Below are positions 26,002-33,859 of a stretch of 64,000 bases of DNA, piece after piece. The stretch spans positions 1-64,000 of the forward strand of contig CALULI010000002.1 of assembly GCA_944321455.1 (NCBI GenBank). The letters run 5' to 3'. Both the position numbers and the translations under genes were made by a program. The first letter of the stretch is position 1; each line of letters begins with the position of its first letter. The notes under the pieces are model-generated. The model had not been told where the DNA came from. It was given only the letters and a program-made list of their open reading frames with translations, and searched no databases. Source of the stretch: an uncultured Eggerthellaceae bacterium. GTDB taxonomy: Bacteria; Actinomycetota; Coriobacteriia; Coriobacteriales; Eggerthellaceae.

Positions 26002-26658
26002 TTATTCCTGGCGTGAAGCAAGCAGCAGGTAGACAAGCTGTAAGAACGAAGCAAGTGCAGCTGCTACGTAGGTGAAAGCACAAGCACGCAAAACTGATGC
26101 GGAACCAGCAACTTCGCCCGTTGGCAAGCCCGTGGTTTGCATGTACTGAAGCGCACGCTTACTTGCGTTGAATTCGACAGGAAGCGTAACCACCTCAAAC
26201 AGAACCGCACAGGCATACAAAATAATGGCCAGTTCAACAAAACCAGCAAGGTTCAAAAAGATACCAATCAGCAGAATGAAAATCCAGGCATTTGACGCAA
26301 TGTTTACCACAGGAACCATTGCAGAGCGAACCTTCATTGGCATGTAGTTTTCTGCATACTGACAAGCATGACCAACTTCATGACAAGCAGTTGCGGTCGA
26401 AGTAATAGAAGCGGTATTGAACGTTTCAGGATCAAGCGTAATTGAGTTAGAACGGGGATCAAAGAAGTTTTGACCAGGACCGCCCATCTGTACCTGAACA
26501 CCCTGGACGCCGTAGTAAGCAAGCATACCCGTAGCAACCTGCGCACCCGTCATATAGGTAGAGTTAGGAACTTGCGCATACTTCTTTAACTGATGGTTAA
26601 CGTAGGCTTGTGCGCCTAGACCAAGCGCAATAGTCACGATAATCAATAATAAATACAT
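26002..26658 (-). CDS. YugP-type zinc metallopeptidase
   Basis: This is a membrane-bound peptidase of the YugP/neutral zinc metallopeptidase family (PF04298 type). The motif HEVGHACQ gives HExxH with a catalytic Glu; hydrophobic segments flank it at residues 3-18, 120-160 and near the C-terminus. The 218 residues agree with the family length. The substrates are unknown. It lies 3 nt upstream of xseA and 105 nt downstream of rnd, so it may share a transcript with the exonuclease subunits. Confidence 0.85.
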   Translation of the reverse strand: MYLLLIIVTIALGLGAQAYVNHQLKKYAQVPNSTYMTGAQVATGMLAYYGVQGVQVQMGGPGQNFFDPRSNSITLDPETFNTASITSTATACHEVGHACQYAENYMPMKVRSAMVPVVNIASNAWIFILLIGIFLNLAGFVELAIILYACAVLFEVVTLPVEFNASKRALQYMQTTGLPTGEVAGSASVLRACAFTYVAAALASFLQLVYLLLASRQE

Positions 26659-26763
26659 TGGTTTCTGTGCTCCTTACAAAAACATTTATAAACAAACAGT
26701 TTCGCTTTACCTGCAGTTTATGTGATCGTTTATCGCTCTTAAGAATACAAAGAAGATTACGCG

Positions 26764-27927
26764 TTACGCATCATGAGTTGGCTCATCATAGATAATTTTC
26801 AAATTTCCGTCATCAAGACGTAACGAAAATTTGCCCTTGAGTAAGTCTTGCAATTCCTTGCCCACTAAACGGTAGCGCCAACCCTGCATCAATTCACAGT
26901 CTTGCGTGTGACCACGTGCCAGTTTGAGCAGTTCAGCTTGGGGTGCAAGAGTTTGTACCGCGATATGATTCTCACGCGCGCGCAGCTGCACCAGCGCAGT
27001 CATCAGCGACACCACAACGTCAACATTTTCTTCGTTTTTAGACTTGTGATTAATCTGAGGCAGATCCTCTTCAGGACACGCAAGCCCTTTCTTAATCAGA
27101 TTAACAACCGCTCGCGCATCTGATGCTGAAAGCGCGTCCTTTAGACCGCGAACCATGTAGAGATCATCAATTGATTTTGCTTCGCGCTTGCACGCTTCAA
27201 CAATCTGTTCATCGCTGACAATCCACTTGCGTGGAATATTAGCTTTCTGCGCGCGCTCTTCACGCCAGGCCGCAAATTCACGAGCAGCTGAAAGCTGACG
27301 ACGACTAAGCTGATTAACGCGGCGAAGCTTACGGAAGCGCTCACGAGGGCGCGTTTCGTACTTTTCAGGACGAGACAAGTCCTCAAATACATCATCAAGC
27401 CAATGGAGACGTCCCTTTTGCTCCAAGAGCGTCGTCATGTCGTCGTAAATCTTGGGCAAATAAACCACATCGTCAGCGGCATACTTCAATTGTGACTTAG
27501 TCAGCGGCCTGCGAGACCAATCCGTATACGAATCTTTTTTCGGCAGCGTCACATGACAATAGGAAGCAACAATTGAGCTATAGGATGCCTGCTGCGATTT
27601 GCCCAAAAGCGAAGCAGCAATCTGCGTATCAAAAATAGGAGTAGGCACTACCCCCGTTTCGTGATAGAGAATTTCGACATCCTGATGACAGGCATGAAAA
27701 ATCTTAATGATGGCTTTGTTGGTAAGAACGTCTTTCAAAACGGTCAAATCATTGATACTCAACGGATCAATGATGACAACTTCATCTTCAATAGCAACCT
27801 GAATAAGACAAAGCTTTGCGTAATAGGTTTTTTCGCGAAGAAATTCGGTATCAATAGCAAGATAACGACTGCTTTCACAGCGCTTCGCAAATTCACGCAA
27901 TTTTGCATCTGAATCGATTAGGTTCAA
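26764..27927 (-). CDS. rnd: Ribonuclease D
   Basis: This is a DEDD-family 3'-5' exoribonuclease involved in tRNA 3' maturation. The N-terminal exonuclease domain has the three conserved blocks: LAIDTEFLRE, FHACHQDVEIL, and YAADDVVYLPKIY. HRDC domains follow: one around residues 200-275 (NIPRKWIVSDEQIVEACKRE region) and a weaker second near 310-365. The length is 387 residues, normal. The first 130 nt upstream hold no gene. Confidence 0.93.
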   Translation of the reverse strand: MNLIDSDAKLREFAKRCESSRYLAIDTEFLREKTYYAKLCLIQVAIEDEVVIIDPLSINDLTVLKDVLTNKAIIKIFHACHQDVEILYHETGVVPTPIFDTQIAASLLGKSQQASYSSIVASYCHVTLPKKDSYTDWSRRPLTKSQLKYAADDVVYLPKIYDDMTTLLEQKGRLHWLDDVFEDLSRPEKYETRPRERFRKLRRVNQLSRRQLSAAREFAAWREERAQKANIPRKWIVSDEQIVEACKREAKSIDDLYMVRGLKDALSASDARAVVNLIKKGLACPEEDLPQINHKSKNEENVDVVVSLMTALVQLRARENHIAVQTLAPQAELLKLARGHTQDCELMQGWRYRLVGKELQDLLKGKFSLRLDDGNLKIIYDEPTHDA

Positions 27928-28064
27928 AACACCATTCCTTTAGTAGTCATCAACCCTATTAGTATAGAGGTTTGCGTCTAAAAACTTGTAATGATCATGT
28001 TAATAAGGGCAAATTCGTATCAGTTCTGTATTATGGATAGAAACAACATGCTAAAGAGGTTTAC

Positions 28065-28985
28065 ATGAAGGTCCTTATCGTACATAACTTGCTTTCGGGT
28101 TACGGCGATGGCGCAATTTATGACTTTATTCGCACCTATCTCGAAGATGGTGACGAAGTAAGCATTCGTGCCTTCGGTGGTAATTCGACGTTTGAAGAGC
28201 TCCTTCATGATGCCCAGAATTTTGACTTCGTTATTGCGTGCGGCGGTGATGGCACTATTTCTGCTATCTGCTACGCGCTGCGCAACACCGATATTCCTAT
28301 TCTCCCCTTCCCTGCGGGAACAGCAAACCTCTTAGCGCTTAACATTTTTTCACCTAACGAACCACATGCCCTGTGCAAGTTGGTTGACGAAGGTCTCACC
28401 CTCAATTTTGACATTGGCGAAATTGAAACCGCTGATAAGACCTTTGGTTTTACTCTTATGGCAGGCTGCGGTTATGATCAAACCATTATGCATGGTGCCA
28501 AAAAGCACAAGCATCTCTTAGGGGACATGGCTTACTTTGAAGCTGCCTTTACCAACCCTAAGCCTCAGGTGTCGCACTTCACTATTACCATTGACGGCAC
28601 CACGGTTGAATGTGATGGCATTGGCGTAGTTGTTGCTAATTTCTCTAAAATTCAGTTTGATTTGATGGTCTCTGACAAGAATCTTCCGCGCGATGGCATG
28701 CTTGATGTGGTTATCTTAAAAACCAAGAATGCCTTTGAGTTGTTGCCTGTGTTTATGGCGAAGGTAGTTGACCATTCGGGCGCCCTTGCTAATAAGATGA
28801 ACGGGTTGGAACTCTATCGCGGCAAAGAAATTCATATTGATGCGGATCCTGCCATGCTGGTGCAATTTGATGGCGAACCAACCGAAATCTCTACCCCGCT
28901 CACGCTGCGTTGCTTGCCTCAAGCAACCCGCTTCATTGTTTCCGAAGAGTGCATCAAGGAATTTGATCCCGAACCAGAACAGTAG
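28065..28985 (+). CDS. Diacylglycerol kinase-like lipid kinase
   Basis: This soluble lipid kinase has the diacylglycerol kinase catalytic (DAGK_cat) fold. It begins VLIVHNLLSGYGDGAI, has the nucleotide motif ACGGDGTIS near residue 64, and then FPAGTANLLALNIF, matching the PLGTGNDFA-type sequence of the family. The second half has the usual beta-sandwich (GMLDVVILKTKN). The length, 306 residues, is normal. It may make phosphatidic acid. A second, different DAGK-fold gene lies at 49.9 kb. It is a single gene. Confidence 0.9.
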   Translation: MKVLIVHNLLSGYGDGAIYDFIRTYLEDGDEVSIRAFGGNSTFEELLHDAQNFDFVIACGGDGTISAICYALRNTDIPILPFPAGTANLLALNIFSPNEPHALCKLVDEGLTLNFDIGEIETADKTFGFTLMAGCGYDQTIMHGAKKHKHLLGDMAYFEAAFTNPKPQVSHFTITIDGTTVECDGIGVVVANFSKIQFDLMVSDKNLPRDGMLDVVILKTKNAFELLPVFMAKVVDHSGALANKMNGLELYRGKEIHIDADPAMLVQFDGEPTEISTPLTLRCLPQATRFIVSEECIKEFDPEPEQ

Positions 28986-29033
28986 TTCGCGGATTCACAC
29001 ACTCCTCTATCGTCAAAAAAGTCTGATCGCTCT

Positions 29034-30017
29034 TTAGTTCGTTTCGCTCGTGGCATGCTGCTTGTCATCTGAAGATCTATGTGAGTTCTGAGCGGCGTCA
29101 GCTTCGTCGTCAGCGTTATGTTCGTCATCAGCGACATCGTTGACGTCAAAATCATCGCCGTCTGCCTGAGCGTGCTGCTTCTCTTCATCAGAAAGCGACT
29201 GAGCACGCTGCATTTCCAAGTTCTTCTGAGCAGTCCATTCTTGATAGTTCTTGGTGTACTTCATCTGAATGACTTCAAGCACTATTGCAAATACCATCGC
29301 AAAGTAAACCATGAGTTTTTCGCCATGCATATCAAGTACTTCAATACCAGAGTTAATACCCAAGGAATCAAGAACCAGCAAAACACCAATAGCCACAATA
29401 AAGACAAGAGCTAAGATCTTCATTTCGGTGTGAGCATTGATGAAGTCTGAAATGGTATCAACAAAGATCATCATCAAGATGATGGCAATCATAACGGCAA
29501 GAATCATGATGATCAGGTGATTTGCCAAACCAACCGCCGTAATTACGGAGTCAATAGAGAAGACCAGGTCCATTACCATGATGGTTGCAACTGCCTGAGG
29601 CAACCCAAGCGTGCGCTTCGGCGTTTGGGAATCACCCTGCGAATCCTTTTCCTCGGTCAGATTGAGCACATCGCGTACTTCGGCAAAGCCCTTATATATC
29701 AAATAGGCGCCGCCAAAAAATAACACTAAGTCTCTTACCGAAAAGCCAAGGGGCTCTCCTGAAATCTGGATACCAGGAATCGTGAAAAGATCGTCGGTCA
29801 TATGAACCAAGAAAGAAGCAAAGCACAAGAACAAGATACGCATTGCCATTGCACCAATTAAACCAAGGCGCCTACCTAAGTGCTGCTTATCAGCAGGAAG
29901 CCTATCAGTGGTAATTGCGATAAAAACAAGGTTATCTACGCCAAGAACAATTTCTAAGAAAAGTAAGGTAACTAAGCTAATCCAAGCTTCTGGTGTCGTA
30001 AAAATCGACAAATCCAT
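29034..30017 (-). CDS. TerC family membrane protein (probable manganese exporter)
   Basis: This 327-residue integral membrane protein of the TerC/Alx family has seven to nine hydrophobic segments. The metal-site segments LGVDNLVFIAI near residue 27 and DLVFSIDSVITAVG near residue 152 each hold conserved acidic residues. The C-terminal 50 residues are very acidic and hydrophilic (for example DDFDVNDVADDEH). Many TerC-family genes are controlled by manganese; here a yybP-ykoY riboswitch lies just upstream, supporting manganese export or delivery. The ATG at 30017 follows AAAGG by 7 nt; an earlier ATG at 30050 would lie inside the riboswitch terminator. Confidence 0.88.
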   Translation of the reverse strand: MDLSIFTTPEAWISLVTLLFLEIVLGVDNLVFIAITTDRLPADKQHLGRRLGLIGAMAMRILFLCFASFLVHMTDDLFTIPGIQISGEPLGFSVRDLVLFFGGAYLIYKGFAEVRDVLNLTEEKDSQGDSQTPKRTLGLPQAVATIMVMDLVFSIDSVITAVGLANHLIIMILAVMIAIILMMIFVDTISDFINAHTEMKILALVFIVAIGVLLVLDSLGINSGIEVLDMHGEKLMVYFAMVFAIVLEVIQMKYTKNYQEWTAQKNLEMQRAQSLSDEEKQHAQADGDDFDVNDVADDEHNADDEADAAQNSHRSSDDKQHATSETN

Positions 30018-30037
30018 GTGGTTGCCTTTCTCGTTCA

Positions 30038-30147
30038 TAAAAAAACTCACGGTGGAAAACCACCGTGAGTCTCGTTAATTAAGACACGCCAGGCATAAAG
30101 CCATGATGTTGACGGGTCGCATTAAGGATGCCAACTACTCCCTCACG
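30038..30147 (-). promoter_or_regulatory. yybP-ykoY manganese riboswitch with terminator
   Basis: Read on the minus strand, the leader of terC has the conserved words of the yybP-ykoY family: GGGAGTAG near the 5' side, then CATGGCTTTATGCCTGGC, then GAGAC at the 3' side. The P1 helix can be seen as CGTGAG (30147-30142) pairing with CTCACG (30069-30064). That 3' strand is also the start of a perfect 11-bp terminator stem (30070-30060 with 30055-30045, loop of four T), followed by a T run. Aptamer and terminator therefore exclude each other, which predicts read-through when Mn2+ is bound (ON switch). Confidence 0.88.
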
Positions 30148-30226
30148 TTTTGGATATAGTAACATGACATAGAATGAATTAAGACAACAAACACATCAGA
30201 GCCATAAACTTTCACGGGAGTTAACA

Positions 30227-31030
30227 ATGAGCTTTAATCCTTTCAGAAAAATCACCGACTTTTTCAGTGGGCCCTATCAACTTGACCTGCCTATGCGAAA
30301 AGCAGATGGCGAAAACATTGAGTATTACGACACTGATGTTTTGCTTCAAGACAGACCGTTCACACGCCAAAAGCAAATTGTTGCAGGAATCATTGTGGCA
30401 CTTGGTATAGCGCTTGCAGCTTTCATTGTGTCTTCGGTTGTGTCATCTACTATGTCAGGTGGCAGTGTTGGCCAGAATGCAACGGCTGAGGTTTCTTACG
30501 ATTTTCCCCAAGCAACCCAATATGCGCTGCTTGGCCGTGATGACATTCTTGCTCAGATGGATGCCGCAGGTTATACCTACATTGACGTGACGAACGAAGA
30601 AGATGGCGAAGGCGGCCTTGATGCCGTACGTTTGCCTGATGGTGTCTCAGCTGCTGATGCGGCAATTTGGTATGCACAGGGGCTTACCAGTATCAACGCG
30701 GCTGATGCCGCCAAATTCCTCAATGGCTCTTGGCGTATCACCCTAAACACCACTGAAGGTTACGATCTGCGTGTTCGCTATGGCGAATTCAAGTCTGCAT
30801 CCCAGCAAGATGCTGTCAATAACGCCATCAGTGCTATTGGCCTTGGAGAATCAACGGTTGCTGGCGAAGGCGTTGACGATCAAGGTAACACCTATAAGGA
30901 AGGAACCGCTGTTGTAAGCAATGGTCAGACCGTCCACTGGCGCGTAGCAGCCTGTCCTTTATCCGAGGTCTATGCCATCAATGGTCTGCCAAGCAATGCA
31001 TCGTATGTAGCGGTACGCATCTACCAGTAA
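30227..31030 (+). CDS. Hypothetical single-pass membrane protein
   Basis: I do not recognise this 267-residue protein. The first 45 residues are cytoplasmic and polar. One transmembrane segment follows at about residues 46-70 (GIIVALGIALAAFIVSSVV), and then an extracytoplasmic part of about 195 residues. The outside part has repeated Ala/Asp/Gly-rich stretches (for example PDGVSAADAAIWYAQG) and no Cys, no lipobox and no known motif. The start has GGGAG upstream. It is monocistronic with a strong terminator. Such proteins are often lineage-specific. Confidence 0.7.
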   Translation: MSFNPFRKITDFFSGPYQLDLPMRKADGENIEYYDTDVLLQDRPFTRQKQIVAGIIVALGIALAAFIVSSVVSSTMSGGSVGQNATAEVSYDFPQATQYALLGRDDILAQMDAAGYTYIDVTNEEDGEGGLDAVRLPDGVSAADAAIWYAQGLTSINAADAAKFLNGSWRITLNTTEGYDLRVRYGEFKSASQQDAVNNAISAIGLGESTVAGEGVDDQGNTYKEGTAVVSNGQTVHWRVAACPLSEVYAINGLPSNASYVAVRIYQ

Positions 31031-31065
31031 CGATGTGGGTGGCTGGTTTATAAACAGAAATGACG

Positions 31066-31091
31066 AAGGCCGCCTTTTCAGGCGGCCTTTT
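31066..31091 (+). terminator. Terminator of the hypothetical membrane protein gene
   Basis: AAGGCCGCC pairs with GGCGGCCTT around a 6-nt loop and is followed by T residues on the plus strand. The stem is 9 bp with seven G-C pairs. Confidence 0.85.
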
Positions 31092-31102
31092 ACGTTTGAA
31101 AT

Positions 31103-31176
31103 TGGAGGCGACGCCCGGATTCGAACCGGGGATAAAGGCTTTGCAGGCCTCTGCCTTACCACTTGGCCACGTCGCC
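31103..31176 (-). tRNA. tRNA-Cys (GCA)
   Basis: The minus strand folds into a standard cloverleaf: acceptor GGCGACG/CGTCGCC, anticodon loop CTGCAAA (anticodon GCA), T-loop TTCGAAT, discriminator U as expected for tRNA-Cys, and an encoded CCA. It is downstream of tRNA-Gly with a strong terminator-like hairpin between them. Confidence 0.95.
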
Positions 31177-31190
31177 ATGACATGATGTCT

Positions 31191-31225
31191 AAAAAATAGC
31201 CGGCCGAGAAGTTGTCGACCGGCTA
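31191..31225 (-). terminator. Terminator hairpin between tRNA-Gly and tRNA-Cys
   Basis: TAGCCGGTCGA pairs with TCGGCCGGCTA on the minus strand over 11 bp (one G-U pair, 7-nt loop) and is followed by TTTTTT. It lies 11 nt after tRNA-Gly and 20 nt before tRNA-Cys, too little space for a separate full promoter in front of tRNA-Cys. Confidence 0.85.
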
Positions 31226-31236
31226 AGAAGATCAAA

Positions 31237-31312
31237 TGGAGCGGACGACGGGATTCGAACCCGCGACCCCAACCTTGGCAAGGTTATGCTCTACCAGCTG
31301 AGCCACGTCCGC
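31237..31312 (-). tRNA. tRNA-Gly (GCC)
   Basis: The minus strand has acceptor stem GCGGACG/CGTCCGC, a D-arm with GCTCAGCTGGTAGAGC, anticodon loop TTGCCAA (anticodon GCC), a TTCGAAT T-loop, discriminator U and an encoded CCA. Confidence 0.95.
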
Positions 31313-31324
31313 GCGCAAGAAATT

Positions 31325-31352
31325 ATTATACGGATCCTTGCATTTGATGCAA
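31325..31352 (-). promoter_or_regulatory. tRNA-Gly/Cys promoter
   Basis: TTGCAT (31352-31347) and TATAAT (31330-31325) are separated by 16 nt, and the -10 box ends 12 nt before the tRNA-Gly 5' end. It is one of several stable-RNA promoters in the window with a TTGCA-type -35 element. Confidence 0.75.
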
Positions 31353-31461
31353 GACCTTTTTTGAAATTTTTTTCCCATTTTCTCAAAATATTTTTGCCCG
31401 CATTGTTCTTTCAGATTATTAAGCCTTTCATCTGCCTGTTTCTCCAAAAAGAATAAGGTCT

Positions 31462-31521
31462 AAAGGACAAGAAGAAGTACTAGAACAAAAAATTTGGCAT
31501 ATAGGACAAAAGTTAGAACAA
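31462..31521. repeat. Irregular GGACAA/GAACAA repeats
   Basis: The motif G(G/A)ACAA recurs at 31465, 31483, 31504 and 31516. Spacings are 18, 21 and 12, so this is weak and irregular compared with the other arrays. Confidence 0.35.
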
Positions 31522-31553
31522 AAAAGAACTCCGCTCACTTGGAACGGAGTTCT
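31520..31553 (-). terminator. Terminator of metQ
   Basis: On the minus strand AGAACTCCG pairs with CGGAGTTCT and is followed by a T run (A run at 31520-31525 on the plus strand). It lies about 57 nt beyond the metQ stop codon. Confidence 0.9.
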
Positions 31554-31609
31554 GAGCAATAGTGAGATTATCAATTCTGTGAGTAATCAGATCACTTTGC
31601 TAGTAGCTC

Positions 31610-32443
31610 TTAGAATACCGGCAGTACAGCACCGTTGTAGGTGTTGTTGATGTAATCGCGAACCTCATCGGAGAGCAGAGCGTCCTTGAGAGCCTGGATC
31701 TTTTCGCTATCCTGATTGCCTTCCTTTACAACCAAAACGTTGCCATAGGTCTGAGCAGCCAGAGAGTCGGCAGATTCGGTTGCAAGAGCGTTCGTCAGAT
31801 CAAGACCAGCACCAACCGCAAAGTTGCCGTTAATTACTGCCAAGTCAACGTCGCTAACCATGGTAGGAATAGAAGCAGCTTCAAGCTCTTCAATGTTCAA
31901 GTTCTTAGGGTTAGACGTAATGTCATTAGGAGTTGCGTTAATGCCTGCATCAGGATCAACGGTGATCAAGCCAGCCTGCTCAAGCAAAAGAAGTGCACGA
32001 GCTTCATTGGTGGTGTCATTAGGAACAGCAACCGTTGCACCATCAGGAAGAGCATTAAGATCAGTGGTCTTACCAGGATAGATGCACATTGGTTCATAGT
32101 GAATAGTTGCTACAGAAACCAAATTGGTGCCCTTTTCTTCGTTGAAAGAATCAAGGTAAGGCTGATGCTGGAAGTAGTTAGCATCTACTTCTCCGTCTTC
32201 AGTAGCCGTGTTTGGCTGAACGTAGTCGTTGAATTCCTGAACTTCAAGGGTGTAGCCCTGTTCCTCAAGAATTGGCTTTACCGCGTCGTTCAAGATTTCA
32301 GCATGAGGTGATGGTGTTGCTGCAACCTTAATGGTCTTGTCTTCCCCACCGCCAGAGCAACCTACCAACAAGGTGAGGCTCAGTGCCAAAGCAGCGACGA
32401 GAGAAAGAGGAAGCACCTTCTTTAGAAAACTCGCCTTTGTCAT
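31610..32443 (-). CDS. metQ: MetQ/NlpA-type methionine-binding lipoprotein
   Basis: This is a substrate-binding lipoprotein of the MetNIQ methionine ABC transporter family. The signal peptide ends in LVGC, so the mature protein starts with the lipidated Cys near residue 29. The segments KVAATPSPHAEIL, DGEVDANYFQHQPYL, and VAVPNDTTNEARALLLLEQ identify the family. The length, 277 residues, is normal. No ATPase or permease gene is beside it, so its partners must be elsewhere, and the exact ligand (L-methionine, D-methionine or a related amino acid) is not certain. Confidence 0.9.
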   Translation of the reverse strand: MTKASFLKKVLPLSLVAALALSLTLLVGCSGGGEDKTIKVAATPSPHAEILNDAVKPILEEQGYTLEVQEFNDYVQPNTATEDGEVDANYFQHQPYLDSFNEEKGTNLVSVATIHYEPMCIYPGKTTDLNALPDGATVAVPNDTTNEARALLLLEQAGLITVDPDAGINATPNDITSNPKNLNIEELEAASIPTMVSDVDLAVINGNFAVGAGLDLTNALATESADSLAAQTYGNVLVVKEGNQDSEKIQALKDALLSDEVRDYINNTYNGAVLPVF

Positions 32444-32668
32444 ACATATTCCTTTCTCTTACAAAATGCTGCAGATGATCAACCAATTCAATCAAGCAAC
32501 ATCCTGTGACAAATAAACGGCTTCTTGCAATTCGTTGTTTAACCCGAAAATGAGTTAACAAAATGTAAGAAGTGCATTAAATAATAATCCTTATCGCAGC
32601 TGACACAATGGTTTGCGTTATTGATAGATCTTGTAACTGGTTATAAATGGACTGTTAATGAATATATA

Positions 32669-32696
32669 TTGACTCACATGATCAATCTGTTAATAT
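32669..32696 (+). promoter_or_regulatory. tRNA-Val promoter
   Basis: TTGACT (32669-32674) and TAATAT (32691-32696) are 16 nt apart; the tRNA starts 29 nt later. The -10 box is imperfect. Confidence 0.55.
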
Positions 32697-32725
32697 GAAC
32701 ATTCGCTGAAGCGATTTCAGCCTAC

Positions 32726-32800
32726 GGGCGGTTAGCTCAGGGGGAGAGCGCTACCTTGACACGGTAGAGGTCACTGGTTCGATCCCAGTATCGCCCACCA
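32726..32800 (+). tRNA. tRNA-Val (GAC)
   Basis: Acceptor stem GGGCGGT/ATCGCCC, anticodon arm CTACC/GGTAG with loop TTGACAC (anticodon GAC), T-loop TTCGATC, discriminator A and an encoded CCA. It stands alone between metQ and the LysR gene. Confidence 0.95.
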
Positions 32801-32810
32801 TTGAAAACTA

Positions 32811-32843
32811 AGGCCAGACGCTTACGGGTGTCTGGCTCTTTTT
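32811..32843 (+). terminator. Terminator of tRNA-Val
   Basis: GCCAGAC (32813-32819) pairs with GTCTGGC (32830-32836), followed by TCTTTTT. It lies 12 nt after the tRNA 3' end. Confidence 0.85.
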
Positions 32844-32906
32844 GTGTGATAACAACAACGAATGACCTCAACGGTCAAGCACGGTAAACCTCTCAAGGAC
32901 GCGCTG

Positions 32907-33851
32907 ATGCAATTAAATCTTTCACTTCAACAACTGCGCTACGTTATTGAAGTTGTCGAATGCGGCTCCATCAACGCAGCAAGCCAAAATCTCTACGTTT
33001 CCCAGCCAACCCTTTCGGCTGCCATTAAAGAAGTTGAAAAGGATCTTGGCATTGAGCTGTTTAACCGTACTAACCGCGGTATTACGTTAACCAATGACGG
33101 CATTGAGTTTGTTGGTTATGCGCGCCAAGTCTTAGAGCAAATGGATTTACTTGAGACGCGCTATTCGGGAACGCAGCGCAATGCTCCTGGCAAGCTGACG
33201 CTGTCTGCTCAGCACTATGCGTTTGGCGTAGCTGCGTTTGTTGAATTCGTTGAAGACTTTGATGGCGATGAATACGATTTTTCGTTCAGAGAGACCCGTA
33301 CTAACGAAATCATCGAAGACGTGAAAACGTATCGCAGTGAACTGGGCATTATTTATGTCTGCAATTTCAATGAAAAAGTCATCACGAAAACCTTAAGTGA
33401 TGCTTCTCTTGAATTCTGCCCCTTGTTTGATGCGCTTCCCCACGTTTTTGTGGGTCCTCATCATCCTTTGGCGCAAAAAGAAGTGGTCTATCCAAAAGAT
33501 TTAGAGGATTATCCGCGCTACAGCTTTGAGCAGGGCGTCAATAACTCCTTCTTCTTTTCCGAAGAGCCCCTTTCAAATTTGCCCCACAAGAAAAATATCA
33601 CCATTTCTGATCGCGGTACGCTGACGAATCTGCTTACCAACCACACGGGCTACACCATTTCAACGGGCGTATTATCAAATGAAATGAGCGGTGGCATTGT
33701 TGCCATTCCATTGCGCGTTGATGAAAAAATGACCGTTGGGTACATCAAGCATAAAAACCGCGAATTGAGCGACCTTGCTCAGCGCTATTTGAATACCCTC
33801 AAAGAACATATCAAGCTGAACACTACCGTGTCGCTCTCACAGGCGCTCTAA
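32907..33851 (+). CDS. LysR family transcriptional regulator
   Basis: This is a DNA-binding regulator with a winged helix-turn-helix at residues 5-65 (INAASQNLYVSQPTLSAAIKEVE, written here as the INAASQ and SQPTLSAAI blocks) and a PBP-type effector domain after it. The ATG at 32907 is preferred because AAGGA lies 7 nt upstream; the ATG at 32862 lacks a site. That gives 314 residues, normal for the family. The target genes and effector are unknown. The tail-to-tail nuclease gene is not divergent, so the usual LysR divergent-target rule gives no clue. Confidence 0.92.
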   Translation: MQLNLSLQQLRYVIEVVECGSINAASQNLYVSQPTLSAAIKEVEKDLGIELFNRTNRGITLTNDGIEFVGYARQVLEQMDLLETRYSGTQRNAPGKLTLSAQHYAFGVAAFVEFVEDFDGDEYDFSFRETRTNEIIEDVKTYRSELGIIYVCNFNEKVITKTLSDASLEFCPLFDALPHVFVGPHHPLAQKEVVYPKDLEDYPRYSFEQGVNNSFFFSEEPLSNLPHKKNITISDRGTLTNLLTNHTGYTISTGVLSNEMSGGIVAIPLRVDEKMTVGYIKHKNRELSDLAQRYLNTLKEHIKLNTTVSLSQAL

Positions 33852-33859
33852 CACCAACC

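Noticed and set aside
32444-32725. SAM riboswitch upstream of metQ
   Set aside because: I looked for the conserved SAM-I core and pseudoknot words on the minus strand and found none.
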